Assembly (NCBI RefSeq): GCF_023646285.1
Contig: NZ_JAMOKX010000003.1
Span: forward strand, 124,001 to 188,000
DNA: 64,000 nt
Direction of reading: 5' to 3'
From: Helicobacter colisuis
GTDB lineage: Bacteria > Campylobacterota > Campylobacteria > Campylobacterales > Helicobacteraceae
Of the stretch, positions 17,989 through 28,041 are shown piece after piece (within the stretch, counting starts at the first letter, position 1; every line of letters begins with the position of its first letter). The translations under genes and the position numbers were made by a program. The notes beneath the pieces were generated by a model. That model was not told the DNA's origin. It did not search any database and saw only the letters and a program-made list of their open reading frames with translations.

Positions 17989-19469
17989 TGTTAGAGTCTT
18001 TTAGTATAACTTTTGGTGAGTTGAATTTTTTTAGCATTATCCCAATGGTGATTGCCATTGTTGGTGCGATTTTAATCATTGGCTTGGATTTGTATATTCA
18101 AAAGGCAAACAAACAACTATATGCGATGTTGGCTATTGTCTTTTTGGTTTTAGATTTGGGCTATGTTGTGTTGTTTGGTGGATATGGTAGGGCATTTTTT
18201 GATTTGGTGTTGATTGATGGAATATCTATGCTTGGGCAAATTATTATCTTAGTGGGCGCTATTTTGTTTTTGCCATTAACTCTAAGTTATAATAAATTCC
18301 ATGAATTTCAATATCCAGAATATTATGCTCTTTTTTTATTGATGTGTGTTGGATTTCAATTTATGGTAAGCAGCGATCATTTAATTGTTATTTTTTTGGG
18401 GCTTGAAACAGCTTCTTTATCGCTTTATACACTCATTGCAATGCACAATCGTAAAAACTCCCTTGAAGCAGCGATTAAATACTTCACTATGGGGGCTCTC
18501 TCGGCTGCTTGTTTTGCCTTTGGTTCTATGCTTTTGTACGCAGCAAGTGGTTATTTGGATTTAGAAAATATTAAAAATGCCCTTGATTACAGCAGTTATC
18601 AGCCGTCTTATTTGATATTAGCTGCAGTGGTGTTTTTTATTGCTGCTATTGGATTTAAGGTTTCATTGGTGCCTTTTCATACTTGGATGCCAGATGTTTA
18701 TGAAGGATCAAATTCTTTCTTGGCAGGATTTATATCTGTTGTGCCAAAAATAGCTGCTTTAGTGGTGGCGATTCGGATTTTTAGCATTTTCCAAGACTTG
18801 ATTTGGGTGTATAATATTTTTTATTTGCTTGTGATTGTAACAATGACTTTGCCTAACCTTGTGGCACTTGTGCAAAAAGATGTTAAAAGAATGTTAGCAT
18901 ATAGCTCTATTTCGCATGCGGGATTTGTTTTTAGTGCGATTTTGATTTCAAGTTTTCAGTCTTTTAGCGCACTTTTTATGTATTGGATTTTGTTTTTGTT
19001 TGCTAATTTGGGAATTTTTGCGATGCTTTGGATTACCAGAACTAAAGAGCAAAAATGGGATAAGCATTATGATCACCCTTATGAAAAATTTTCTGGACTT
19101 ATAAAGCTTTGTCCTTTTATGGCGGTTATTATGGCTTTGTTTATGCTTTCACTTGCAGGAATCCCTCCCTTTTCGCTTTTTTGGGGTAAAGCTTATTTAA
19201 TGAGTGCAGCTATTAATAATGGCTATTTATTTTTAGCAGTTGTAATGGCACTTAATAGTGCAATTGCGGCTTATTATTATTTAAAACTCATCGTGTATAT
19301 GTTTTTTAAAGAGCCTCTTGTGGAAAATGGTGCAATCTATCTGCAAAATGTAACTTTGCCACTTAAAATAGTAGTGGGAATCGCTGTGGCTTGTGTTTGT
19401 TTTTCTAGCCTTTTTGTGGATGATATTTTGTATTCTGTTTATTATTTTTTAGAATCAAGTGTTATTTAA
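17988..19469 (+). CDS. nuoN: Complex I antiporter-like subunit N
   Basis: 493 residues with about 14 membrane segments, the last gene of the nuo operon. Family segments are FLGLETASLSLYTLIAMH (TM5 Glu), KVSLVPFHTWMPDVYEGS and KRMLAYSSISHAGFVFSAI. It is preceded by GGGAGG. No strong hairpin follows; the next 145 bases are AT-rich and noncoding before a decayed gene. Confidence 0.96.
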   Translation: MLESFSITFGELNFFSIIPMVIAIVGAILIIGLDLYIQKANKQLYAMLAIVFLVLDLGYVVLFGGYGRAFFDLVLIDGISMLGQIIILVGAILFLPLTLSYNKFHEFQYPEYYALFLLMCVGFQFMVSSDHLIVIFLGLETASLSLYTLIAMHNRKNSLEAAIKYFTMGALSAACFAFGSMLLYAASGYLDLENIKNALDYSSYQPSYLILAAVVFFIAAIGFKVSLVPFHTWMPDVYEGSNSFLAGFISVVPKIAALVVAIRIFSIFQDLIWVYNIFYLLVIVTMTLPNLVALVQKDVKRMLAYSSISHAGFVFSAILISSFQSFSALFMYWILFLFANLGIFAMLWITRTKEQKWDKHYDHPYEKFSGLIKLCPFMAVIMALFMLSLAGIPPFSLFWGKAYLMSAAINNGYLFLAVVMALNSAIAAYYYLKLIVYMFFKEPLVENGAIYLQNVTLPLKIVVGIAVACVCFSSLFVDDILYSVYYFLESSVI

Positions 19470-19614
19470 AATAATAGCATTGTGCAGGATTTGTTTGTAG
19501 TTGAGGATAAATAACACACATAGGGATTAAAAATATACTTTATGATTAAAAAAAAATTATTTAACTAAAATATAGAGTATTTTTTTGTAGAACTTAGCGA
19601 TCTTTAAGGTTAAA

Positions 19615-20659
19615 ATGGATTTTTAAAATCAGTTAAGTGCAATTATAGAGACTATTTCAGAGAGAAAGGCGTTAGTTAATACAGAAGAAGCTACCAAGAT
19701 GACTTTTATTATACCATTTTAAAAGCTTTAGGTTACGATGTTTTTAATCCTAGTATAGTTGTGCCAGAATATACGGCGGATATAGGGACTAAAAAAAGGT
19801 GAAAAGGTTGATTATGCAATATTTAAAGATGGTAAGCCATTTATCCTAATAGAAGCAAAGAATCATACAGAAAATTTAAATAATCATAATAATCAATTAG
19901 TGAGGTATTTTAATACAGATTCTAGTATTAAGTTTGCTATTTTGACTAATGGGATTGAGTATAGATTTTTTACGGATATTGAACAGCCAAATTTGATGGA
20001 TAAAGCACCCTTTTTGGTTGTTAATCTTGAAAAATTAAAACCAAGAGATATTAATAATTTAAAGCAGTTTATCTACACAAATTTAAATTTAGATGAAATT
20101 TTAGATATTGCTATAAAAAAGAAGTATTATCGTGGTATTCAGGAGATTTTTAAAAGTGAAATAGGAAGACCCTAGTAACGAATTTACAAGTTTCTTTGCT
20201 AAACAACTTACCGAAAAACGAATGACTACTGCTGTGCTAGAAGAGTTTAAAGGATATATTTCAAAATCTTTTAAAGAAATTATTAATGATTTAGCTTATG
20301 AAAAAATTACAAGCATTAAAAATAATCTTCAGTCAATTAATGATGACGAGCAGGAAGTGCAAGAGGAAGAGGCAAAGGAAATTATTACTACAGAAGAAGA
20401 ATTGCAAGGCTTTTACATTGTTAAATCTATTTTGGGTAGTGCCAAAGTAGATTTGAATGATATTTTTTATAAAGATACTTTGAGCTATTTTGGGATTTTA
20501 TATCGAGGTAAAGCTACTAAGTGGATCTGTAGGTTATATTTGACAAACACCAAAAAAAGTATTAGTTTTCCAAATGGGCAAACTTATAATTTAGAGAAGT
20601 TGGAAGATATTTATAATTTAAAAGATGAAATTATGAATGCATATGAAAGCAGGAAGTAA
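19615..20659 (+). pseudogene. Decayed type I/IV restriction endonuclease-like gene (PD-(D/E)XK nuclease plus C-terminal domain)
   Basis: Joined across frames, the region encodes about 348 residues starting MDF. It reads like the predicted endonucleases annotated as type I restriction subunit R-like (COG4748): EEATK near the N-terminus, FLKALGYDVFNP, PEYTADIG, KVDYAI and FILIEAKNH, the D...E-x-K nuclease core. I count four lesions: TAA in place of a sense codon at 19624-19626; one T missing in the T-run near 19718-19722; one extra A in the A-run near 19791-19797; one extra C near 20171-20172 giving CCCTAG. Two longer intact pieces remain (19810-20175 and 20176-20659). No modification or specificity gene is next to it. 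It stands alone between nuoN and a convergent transporter gene. Confidence 0.85.
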
Positions 20660-20668
20660 TGTTTTATT

Positions 20669-20694
20669 GCAAAGATATTTGTAAATATCTTTGC
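20669..20694. terminator. Perfect inverted repeat between convergent genes
   Basis: GCAAAGATATTT-GT-AAATATCTTTGC, 12 bp per arm, lies between the stop of the restriction pseudogene (plus) and the stop of the transporter (minus). It is probably a shared bidirectional terminator. T-runs on either side are weak. Confidence 0.6.
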
Positions 20695-20700
20695 CTAAAA

Positions 20701-22071
20701 TCAAAATTTTATCACAAATCCGCCAATAAAAATTGCAAGAATAATGGGTGGTATGATGTATTTGATGTAATAAAACCAAATAAGGCTAAAAAGTGAGGAT
20801 TTGGAAGAGTGATTATTGATTTCTTTAATTGCGCTTTTATCTAAAACCCAGCCAACATATATAACAGAACCCAAAGCAGTAAGCACAAAGAATATATTTC
20901 CGCTGATAAAATCAAAATTGTCAAAGATATTTCTGCCAAAAATGATAATATCACTCCAAGGTCCATAAGCAAGAATACAAGGAAGATTCCCCAAAATAAA
21001 AACTGCTATTAGTGTAAAGCTAACTGCTTTATTGTGCGAGAGTTTAAATTTCTCTTCTAAAATACTAATGATAACTTGATAAATGGTCAATGAAGTTGTA
21101 AGTGCTGCAATTAGCAACAAAACAAAAAATACAATTGCAAAGAAACCGCCAAAAACCATATGTGAAAATGCAATGGGAAGGCTTTTAAAAACTAGTGAAG
21201 GTCCAGAATCAGGAGCTAACCCAACACTAAAGAGTGATGGAAAGATAATAAAACCTGCTAGGATTGCCACAAGTGTATTAATAATTCCAGTAATGCAAGC
21301 GGTTTTGACAAGTTTTTCATCTTTTCTAAGGTGAGAAGAAAGTGTAATCATAACCCCAAATCCAAGAGAAAGCGCAAAGAAAACTTGTCCCAAAACATAC
21401 AAAAAGAGCTTTGGTGCAATGGCAGAAAAATCAGGAATGAGATAGAATTTAATCCCCTCCATTGCGTTTTCTAGTGTAATATTGCGCGCTATCATTCCCA
21501 AAAGACATAATAATAAAAGTGGCATAAGCCACTTAACAGATCTTTCAATTCCATCAATAATGCCTTTTTTAAGAATAATGTAGTTTATGACAACAAAGAT
21601 TAAAGTGTAAAAGCCGATTAACCAAGGTGAATTTTCTATATTTTGAGAATAGAATTCTGAAGTGATTTCTTTTGTAATTGGGCTTGATAGATTAAGTCCA
21701 ATATCCCCAAAAAAGGAAGTAAAAATATTAGCAATATAAGCAATAACCCAACCCCCAAGCACCATATAATAAGCCAAGATTCCAAAAGCACCTATGGCTC
21801 CCATATAGCCTATGATTTTCCACGCACTTTTGTTTGTATTCTCTCCAAAGGCATCAATAGAGTTTTTGTGTGCCATTCTACCAATCACATTTTCAACTAA
21901 AATAATAGGGATTCCAACTAAAATCATCGCAAGAATAAAGATAAGCACATAAGCACCACCACCATTTTCCCCCACAAGATAGGGGAATCTCCAAGTCGCC
22001 CCAAAGCCAATAGTGGCACCTGCAATAGTTAGAATATAAGTGATATGATTAGTCCAAGTTTGTCTTTGCAT
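20701..22071 (-). CDS. Sodium-dependent transporter of the neurotransmitter:sodium symporter (NSS/SNF) family
   Basis: 456 residues with about 11-12 membrane segments. NSS proteins import amino acids or related solutes with Na+. The first membrane helix carries the Na+-site text AGATIGFGATWRFPYLVGEN (residues 18-37), and helix 6 reads FFALSLGFGVMITLSSHL. It resembles the H. pylori HP0497/HP0498 pair, but only one copy is present here. Substrate cannot be told from sequence. It has its own promoter-like TATAAT in the 3' end of pseG. Confidence 0.9.
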   Translation of the reverse strand: MQRQTWTNHITYILTIAGATIGFGATWRFPYLVGENGGGAYVLIFILAMILVGIPIILVENVIGRMAHKNSIDAFGENTNKSAWKIIGYMGAIGAFGILAYYMVLGGWVIAYIANIFTSFFGDIGLNLSSPITKEITSEFYSQNIENSPWLIGFYTLIFVVINYIILKKGIIDGIERSVKWLMPLLLLCLLGMIARNITLENAMEGIKFYLIPDFSAIAPKLFLYVLGQVFFALSLGFGVMITLSSHLRKDEKLVKTACITGIINTLVAILAGFIIFPSLFSVGLAPDSGPSLVFKSLPIAFSHMVFGGFFAIVFFVLLLIAALTTSLTIYQVIISILEEKFKLSHNKAVSFTLIAVFILGNLPCILAYGPWSDIIIFGRNIFDNFDFISGNIFFVLTALGSVIYVGWVLDKSAIKEINNHSSKSSLFSLIWFYYIKYIIPPIILAIFIGGFVIKF

Positions 22072-22101
22072 TTTTGTGTCTTTAAGAGTGAAATTTAGGC
22101 T

Positions 22102-22107
22102 ATTATA
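22102..22107 (-). promoter_or_regulatory. -10 box of the Na+-dependent transporter gene
   Basis: TATAAT on the minus strand, 30 bases before the ATG at 22071 and overlapping the pseG stop codon. It suggests that the transporter can be transcribed apart from the pseG operon. Confidence 0.45.
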
Positions 22108-23044
22108 TAGGATTTTGGCTTGATAAAGTATAAAGATTTTTTAAATTTTGCAAAAATGAATCCCATTTTGTAGATTGGTTTAAAATCGCGATTCCTTGCG
22201 AGATTTGTTGGGTTTGTAAGTTTGGATTTTCAATGGCTTTTAAATAGGAAAGAAGTTGTGATTTAAGGGAATCTTGATCTAGTTTCCATACTTCTTGTAT
22301 GGATAAAATCGCTTTGGTATAGCTTGTGAGATTGGCATTTTGGTTGGGGGCAATTTCTAGAGCGATTCTTGGAGTTTGAGAAGCAATGATTTCCATTAAG
22401 GTTTGCCCACAAGCACAAATGCAAAGATCCATTTTGTAAAATAAATCTGCCATTTCTTCTTGTGTTAATCCATAATATCCTTTTGCTTTGTCGGTGAGTT
22501 TGGTGTTTTTGTGGATATAGTGGATTTCGTAATTGGGATTATATGTTGCTAGTGCATCTATAATAAAACTAGTAAGATTTAAAATATCTTCACCGCCTAG
22601 TGTAACTAGAATCTTTTTTATTTTTGGGCGTGGAGATTTGATTGGCGTGGTATTGAGCTTTTGAGAAAAAGGCTTTTGGAGAAGTCGATAATCTCCACCT
22701 AAGCAAAGTGTATGGTTTGGATAGTGGGATTGATAAAGTGTTTTTTGAGCATTAGGAGCGTTGTTTAGTAAAATTGCATTAGGGTAGGGCAAACGCAAGG
22801 TGTCATCAAAAAATAAGCAATGTGGTGCAAAGGTGGTTGCTTTTTGGTAAGATTCTAACCCTAAAACATAAGAATCAATAACAATTAAATCGCATTTTTG
22901 TAACTCTAAATCCAAAAAACTAGCATCAAGCAAGTAAGCTTCAAATCCATTGCTTTTTAGAATCTCTAAAAGCGCATTGCAACGGCTAAAATGCCCCAGC
23001 CCAACTCCAAATTTTTTATCCGCAAAAAGAAGTACTTTTGGCAT
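22103..23044 (-). CDS. pseG: UDP-2,4-diacetamido-2,4,6-trideoxy-beta-L-altropyranose hydrolase PseG
   Basis: 313 residues. PseG removes UDP in the pseudaminic acid pathway that glycosylates flagellin. The N-terminus has the GT-B-like nucleotide-sugar hydrolase motif FGVGLGHFSRC with catalytic-type H18, and the C-terminal half has ILVTLGGEDILN and ICACGQTLMEIIASQTPRIA. It is somewhat longer than the roughly 275-residue C. jejuni protein. No other pse gene is in the window. It overlaps the aroC stop by 1 base, at the end of a housekeeping operon. Confidence 0.88.
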   Translation of the reverse strand: MPKVLLFADKKFGVGLGHFSRCNALLEILKSNGFEAYLLDASFLDLELQKCDLIVIDSYVLGLESYQKATTFAPHCLFFDDTLRLPYPNAILLNNAPNAQKTLYQSHYPNHTLCLGGDYRLLQKPFSQKLNTTPIKSPRPKIKKILVTLGGEDILNLTSFIIDALATYNPNYEIHYIHKNTKLTDKAKGYYGLTQEEMADLFYKMDLCICACGQTLMEIIASQTPRIALEIAPNQNANLTSYTKAILSIQEVWKLDQDSLKSQLLSYLKAIENPNLQTQQISQGIAILNQSTKWDSFLQNLKNLYTLSSQNPI

Positions 23045-24114
23045 TAATAGATTTTTTTAAGGTTTTCTAGCTTGGAAGTGGCGTTTAAAAGTAGCATATC
23101 TGCTAGAATTAAGGCTAGCATTGATTCACACACAACGCTACCACGAATGGCAATGCAAGGATCGTGGCGTCCTTTGATTGCGCAAATGTGTTTTTCATTT
23201 TGGATATTAATGGTTTCTTGAGGTATAAAAATGCTTGGCGTGGGTTTAAAATGCACTTTAAAGTAGATCTCCTCACCATTACTTATTCCGCCTAAGATTC
23301 CGCCACTATGATTGCTAGAAAAGCCATTTGGTGCGATAGAATCATTATGAAGTGAGCCTTGCATTTTTGAAGCTTTAGTTCCGCTACCAATCTCTACAGC
23401 CTTAACACCATTTAAACCAAGCATTAAAGCCCCAATAGCTGAATCAAGTTTGTAATAAAGTGGTTCTCCAAGTCCAATAGGGACATTAATAGCGCTAACT
23501 AATGCCACCCCCCCAATGCTATCGTGCGAGTTTTTAGCCCTTAAGATTGCTTCTTTTTGAGATTCTTCCTTATCTTTGTCTAAAGAAAAAATTTCACTCT
23601 CTTTGGCAAAATTAAAATCAATTCTTTGACATTCTATCTCCCCTATGCTAAAAATTCCACTTCTTAGCGTGATTCCAAATTCGTTTAAAAAGCATTTGGC
23701 AATCGCTCCTGCAGCCACTCTAGCAGAAGTTTCTCTCGCACTTGATCTTCCACCACCGCGGTAATCTCTGATTCCATATTTATGGAAATAGGTAAAATCT
23801 GCATGTCCTGGGCGAAAAATATCTTTTATATTAGTATAATCACTGCTTTTACTGGCACTATTGTGAATGAAAAAACCAAGGGGAGTGCCTGTTGTCTTGC
23901 CCTCAAAAACTCCACTTAGAATCTGAACTTTATCAGCTTCTTTTCTTTGAGTAGAAAACAAATTTCTTCCCCCTTGCCGCCTTTGCATCTCTTGAGCAAT
24001 AAAGTCTTCATCAATGGTTAAGCCTGCTGGAAGTCCATCAAGCACACCCCCAATCCCTGCTCCGTGGCTTTCGCCAAAAGTTGTTAGTTTAAGGGCTTCC
24101 CCAAAAGTATTCAT
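23044..24114 (-). CDS. aroC: Chorismate synthase
   Basis: 356 residues. AroC makes chorismate from 5-enolpyruvylshikimate-3-phosphate with reduced FMN, the last shikimate step. Signatures visible are [20 protein letters not shown] (residues 12-31), [14 protein letters not shown] and the basic [18 protein letters not shown]. It overlaps rnc by 4 bases and pseG by 1. Order rnhA-rnc-aroC is as in H. pylori. The monofunctional form needs a separate flavin reductase. Confidence 0.97.
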   Translation of the reverse strand: MNTFGEALKLTTFGESHGAGIGGVLDGLPAGLTIDEDFIAQEMQRRQGGRNLFSTQRKEADKVQILSGVFEGKTTGTPLGFFIHNSASKSSDYTNIKDIFRPGHADFTYFHKYGIRDYRGGGRSSARETSARVAAGAIAKCFLNEFGITLRSGIFSIGEIECQRIDFNFAKESEIFSLDKDKEESQKEAILRAKNSHDSIGGVALVSAINVPIGLGEPLYYKLDSAIGALMLGLNGVKAVEIGSGTKASKMQGSLHNDSIAPNGFSSNHSGGILGGISNGEEIYFKVHFKPTPSIFIPQETINIQNEKHICAIKGRHDPCIAIRGSVVCESMLALILADMLLLNATSKLENLKKIY

Positions 24115-24785
24115 TGTTTATCCTTTAAAATTTTAAGTGCAATTTTGGCACAATTTTGCTGGGCTTCTTTTTTGCTTTTTCCTTTGGCTTTTGCGTATTC
24201 TTTGTTTTGAATAAAAACTCCCATAAGAAACTCTTTATTATGATCAGGACCTTTAGAATCAAGCACCACATATTCTGGCGTGATTCCAAATAAGGCTTGG
24301 GTAAGTTCTTGTAAGCTTGTTTTGTAATCATAAAAAAGATTTTCCAAATCAATTTTTGGGTATAAAATATCTAAAATTTTCAAAACAATAGTTTGCACTT
24401 TTTCTAAGCCACTTTCTAGATAAATTGCCCCCACAATTGCTTCAAACGCATTAGAGAGAATTGAATCTTTTTCTCTGCCATTGTTTTGTTCTTCAGAATG
24501 TGAGATATAAAGACATTCTCCGATATTTAAATGCCTTGCAATTTTTGCAAATGCCTTTTCATTGACCATTGAAGCGCGCATTTTGGAGAGTTCGCCTTCA
24601 GGAGAATGGGGGAACTTTTTGTATAAAAATTCTCCAATAATCAAATCCAAAACAGCATCGCCTAAAAATTCCAATCGCTCATTATGGGTCGATTTTTTAG
24701 CACTCTTGTGAGTGAGAGCTTCTTGGAGTAGGTTTTGATTGGAGAAGTGATAGCCTAAATATCGTTGAAAATCATTTAAATTCAC
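24111..24785 (-). CDS. rnc: Ribonuclease III
   Basis: 224 residues, GTG start overlapping the rnhA stop (GTGA). It cuts double-stranded RNA in rRNA and mRNA processing. The signature [20 protein letters not shown] (residues about 37-56) and a second metal-binding segment around [14 protein letters not shown] are present, followed by a C-terminal dsRNA-binding domain (from about residue 150, [11 protein letters not shown]). Length is normal for the family. Confidence 0.97.
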   Translation of the reverse strand: MNLNDFQRYLGYHFSNQNLLQEALTHKSAKKSTHNERLEFLGDAVLDLIIGEFLYKKFPHSPEGELSKMRASMVNEKAFAKIARHLNIGECLYISHSEEQNNGREKDSILSNAFEAIVGAIYLESGLEKVQTIVLKILDILYPKIDLENLFYDYKTSLQELTQALFGITPEYVVLDSKGPDHNKEFLMGVFIQNKEYAKAKGKSKKEAQQNCAKIALKILKDKQ

Positions 24786-25219
24786 TTTTGTTCCTTTTGA
24801 TTTTTAAGTTTTAATGCTTCTTCTTTAGCAATTTTATCACAAAGTTCATTTTCTTTGTGTCCATTATGTCCTTTTACCCACGCCACTTGAATTTTGTGAA
24901 GTTTTGAAACTTCTAGATATTGCTTCCAAAGTTCTGGATTTTTGACATTTTTAAAATTTTTAATAATCCAGTTAGGAAGCCATTTAGAAAGCCCGTCTAA
25001 GACATATTTTGAATCACTAATCACTAAAACTTCGCAAGGTTCTTTGAGGGCTTTTAAACTAAAGATAAGGGCGGATAATTCCATTTGGTTATTGGTGGCA
25101 TTTTCTGCACTACCTTTGATAATTTTTTCTTTATCTTTGTAGCGCAAGATTCCACACCAGCCACCATAGCCTGGATTCCCCAAAGAAGATCCATCACAAA
25201 AGAGAGTAACGCGTTTCAT
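24782..25219 (-). CDS. rnhA: Ribonuclease HI
   Basis: 145 residues. It removes RNA from RNA-DNA hybrids. The four acidic catalytic sites are visible: [34 protein letters not shown] and [13 protein letters not shown], with the KGHNGH loop between. It overlaps the upstream TPR gene by 26 bases and rnc by 4, so it is an internal operon gene. Confidence 0.97.
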   Translation of the reverse strand: MKRVTLFCDGSSLGNPGYGGWCGILRYKDKEKIIKGSAENATNNQMELSALIFSLKALKEPCEVLVISDSKYVLDGLSKWLPNWIIKNFKNVKNPELWKQYLEVSKLHKIQVAWVKGHNGHKENELCDKIAKEEALKLKNQKEQK

Positions 25220-26288
25220 CTTGTTTTTGCTTTAAGGTAATAATAGTCTTAGCACTTAGCAATGTGCCACAATGCGGACAAGTTTCAAAAGGTAATGGCA
25301 TATTGGCTTTACAAGCTGTGCAATGATAGGTGAATTTTAAATCCCCAGTGTAATTTTTGTTCTTATTTAAAAGTGAAAGCACTTCTAGCTCAAAACTCTC
25401 TTTTTTGTTATCAGTGGTTGGGTAAAATCCTTTGGCTTCTAAAATATCTTGGAGTAGTTTGTTTTTAATAGGGCTAGTTGGGAGTTCATTTGGATTGCAA
25501 TTCCATAAAATATCTAGTATTTCTAAAAGATTTGTCGAATTAAGATTTTGGATATTTTCCCAAAATAGGGCAGGGTGAAAGTCTTTTAAAAAAGAGAGTA
25601 TGATTCGTGAGAGTTTGGGTTCTTTTTGAAAAAGCATTAGAATTTTTTTGATTTTATCTTGATTGTCATCTTTGTGAAAGATTAGAATCTTGACTTCTAA
25701 ATAATGTCGATGCAGGGTTGTGCCACCTTCAATTTCTTCTAGGCAATCAAGGGCATCTAGGGCTTCTTTGTAGAGATTCAAATCTTCATAGATTTTAATA
25801 AGGGATTTGAGAATCTTTTGGGAGCGTGGATAATGGTGTAAAATTTCCAAATAAATCTCTTTAGCCCTTAGGGGAAATCCTGCTTTATAATAAATATTTC
25901 CAAGCGATTCTAAAATGGGAATTTTATCAATGGGGTTTTTAATGTGATCTAGTAAAGTTGTATAAAGGCGAATGGCTTTTTCATAGTTAGCACCTTTTTG
26001 ATACATATTTGCCATAAAAAGAATAGAAGGGATTGGGTTTTGGCTAAGAGCTAGGAATTCTTTGATTTCTTTATCAAAGCCAATATAATCAAAACTCTCC
26101 ATAAATTTAGCAAGGGATTTATGTTGTTTTTTGCTGATGATATAATTCCAATAATAAGCAAAAAGACTAATAATTCCAATGCCAAAGATTAAAATAACAA
26201 TCCCAAATAAAGGATCGTGATAATCAATATTTTCTAAAAAATCCAAACTAAACCTTGTAAGAATAATAAGAATAAAATAATCTTGCAA
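25194..26288 (-). CDS. LapB-like membrane protein with TPR repeats and a C-terminal zinc ribbon
   Basis: Up to 364 residues. It has one membrane segment (PLFGIVILIFGIGIISLFAY, about residues 26-45), several TPR-like helices (residues about 70-230), and a C-terminal CTAC-x10-CPHC zinc ribbon (near residues 326-341). This is the architecture of LapB/YciM, which controls LPS synthesis in enterobacteria. Both the position above rnhA and the size match H. pylori HP0660. The start is unsure: the first start codon is TTG at 26288 with no clear ribosome site, while TTG at 26246 follows AAGG by 5 bases and gives 350 residues. Function here is inferred. Confidence 0.75.
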   Translation of the reverse strand: MQDYFILIILTRFSLDFLENIDYHDPLFGIVILIFGIGIISLFAYYWNYIISKKQHKSLAKFMESFDYIGFDKEIKEFLALSQNPIPSILFMANMYQKGANYEKAIRLYTTLLDHIKNPIDKIPILESLGNIYYKAGFPLRAKEIYLEILHHYPRSQKILKSLIKIYEDLNLYKEALDALDCLEEIEGGTTLHRHYLEVKILIFHKDDNQDKIKKILMLFQKEPKLSRIILSFLKDFHPALFWENIQNLNSTNLLEILDILWNCNPNELPTSPIKNKLLQDILEAKGFYPTTDNKKESFELEVLSLLNKNKNYTGDLKFTYHCTACKANMPLPFETCPHCGTLLSAKTIITLKQKQDETRYSLL

Positions 26289-26331
26289 GAATTATAGCAA
26301 AACTTATAAGGGGAATTTAGAAAAAGTTTAG

Positions 26332-26337
26332 TAAAAT
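26332..26337 (+). promoter_or_regulatory. -10 box of the dnaG operon
   Basis: TTTAGTAAAAT ends 31 bases before the dnaG GTG, and AAGGACTAGG follows as ribosome site. This is a typical -10 for the group. It lies in the 79-base divergent gap with the TPR gene. Confidence 0.4.
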
Positions 26338-26367
26338 TTGATACTCTCTTAAGGACTAGGAAAAATT

Positions 26368-28041
26368 GTGATTGCAGAGCAAAGCATTGAAGCATTAAAA
26401 AATCAGCTTGATATTATTGAAGTGGTTTCGCATTATATTGAATTAAAGAAAATAGGGGCTACTTTTAAAGCTTGTTGTCCCTTTCATCAAGAAAAAACTC
26501 CTAGTTTTGTTGTAAATCAAAATAAAGGTTTTTACCATTGCTTTGGTTGTGGGGCAAGTGGAGATAGTATCGCTTTTGTGATGCAATATGAAAAGCTTAA
26601 TTACAAAGAAGCTATAGAAAAACTAGCACAACTTTACAACTTTACACTAACCTATGAGAAAGATAAAAACTCTTTTCAAGAAGATTCTTATAGAATCATG
26701 GAATTTATGAAAGAGTATTATCAAGACTCACTTACAAAAGAAGTGGAGTCATACATTCAATCGCGCGGAATCACATTGTCCACGCAACAAAAATTTGAGC
26801 TTGGATATGCAGGTCAAAATTATGAGATTATGACTACACTCCAAAAATATTCTATTAATCTTCAAGAAGCTTTGAATCTAGGCATTTTGGGTGCGGATAA
26901 TGAAAATGGAGCGAAGCGGTATTATGCTAGGCTTACACAAAGGTTGATTTTTCCTATTCGCTCACCGCAAAATAAGATTGTGGGCTTTGGTGGGCGCACT
27001 TTGGGGAATCATCCAGCAAAATACATTAACTCTCCACAGACTAAGCTTTTTAATAAATCACAGATTCTCTATGGATATCCACAAGCCAAAGAGACAATTT
27101 ACAAAAAAGAAGAAGTGATTGTAACAGAGGGATATTTAGATGTTATCATGCTGCATCAAGCGGGTTTTACAAACGCAGTAGCTACACTTGGGACGGCTTT
27201 AACTAAAGAGCATTTGCCACTGCTTTCTAAAGGAAATCCAAAAGTGATTCTTGCCTATGATGGTGATAATGCGGGAATGAATGCGGCTTTTAAAGCAGCT
27301 TCTTTATTGTCTTTGGCTAATAAAGAAGGTGGTGTTGTGCTATTTGATGGAGGTTTAGATCCTGCTGATATGGTAAAAAATGGAGATATTGCAAGATTAA
27401 AAGAACTTTTTTTATCTTCGATTCCTTTTATTGATTTCGTGCTTGAGGGGATTATAAAGAAATATGATTTGGATAATCCACTTCAAAAAGACAAATGTCT
27501 GCAAGAAGCTTTGGGTTATTTGCAGCATTTTTCTTTGGTGATTCAAGAAGATTATAAGGGTTTTTTGGCGCAGAGATTAAAACTGCCTAGTCATCTAATA
27601 AAAATCAAAAGAAATAATCAAAAAAAGCAGGTAAAAGAGCCAATTAGAGGTGAAGAGAGCTTTGATTTAGCAGAAAAGGCGATTATTAAAAGTGTGCTAG
27701 AGGATATGAATCTTTTAGAATTTGTGATGGATTTTTTAGAACCTGCAATGTTTTTAAACCAAAAGGAAGCTTATTTGAAGCTTTTAAAAGGAGAGTTAAA
27801 AGACCCTAGCTTGATTCGAATTTTGCTAGACAATAAGATTAAAGCTCAAGACAAAGAAAAATTAAAGCAACAAATGATTATGATTCTATATCAATACTAT
27901 GAAGAACAAAAACAAAAGGTAATCAGCAAAAAACAGCTTTCTTTAAGGGAAAAGTCGTTTTTAATACGGAAATACCAAAAATATTTAGATAATTTAAAAA
28001 AAGGAGACTTGATCGTTTATGAAGGCTTTGGCGCTTTTTAG
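26368..28041 (+). CDS. dnaG: DNA primase
   Basis: 557 residues, GTG start with AAGGACTAGG upstream. It makes RNA primers for replication. An N-terminal CHC2 zinc site (C37, H40, C58, C61), a TOPRIM domain with VTEGYLDVIMLHQ and AYDGDNAGMNAA (residues about 252-320), and a C-terminal helical helicase-binding domain are present. It overlaps the next gene by 23 bases. Confidence 0.96.
   Translation: MIAEQSIEALKNQLDIIEVVSHYIELKKIGATFKACCPFHQEKTPSFVVNQNKGFYHCFGCGASGDSIAFVMQYEKLNYKEAIEKLAQLYNFTLTYEKDKNSFQEDSYRIMEFMKEYYQDSLTKEVESYIQSRGITLSTQQKFELGYAGQNYEIMTTLQKYSINLQEALNLGILGADNENGAKRYYARLTQRLIFPIRSPQNKIVGFGGRTLGNHPAKYINSPQTKLFNKSQILYGYPQAKETIYKKEEVIVTEGYLDVIMLHQAGFTNAVATLGTALTKEHLPLLSKGNPKVILAYDGDNAGMNAAFKAASLLSLANKEGGVVLFDGGLDPADMVKNGDIARLKELFLSSIPFIDFVLEGIIKKYDLDNPLQKDKCLQEALGYLQHFSLVIQEDYKGFLAQRLKLPSHLIKIKRNNQKKQVKEPIRGEESFDLAEKAIIKSVLEDMNLLEFVMDFLEPAMFLNQKEAYLKLLKGELKDPSLIRILLDNKIKAQDKEKLKQQMIMILYQYYEEQKQKVISKKQLSLREKSFLIRKYQKYLDNLKKGDLIVYEGFGAF

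Noticed and set aside
19470-19614. Possible small RNA or promoter region after nuoN
   Set aside because: Only AT-rich sequence, with no hairpin followed by a T-run and no convincing -10/-35 pair.
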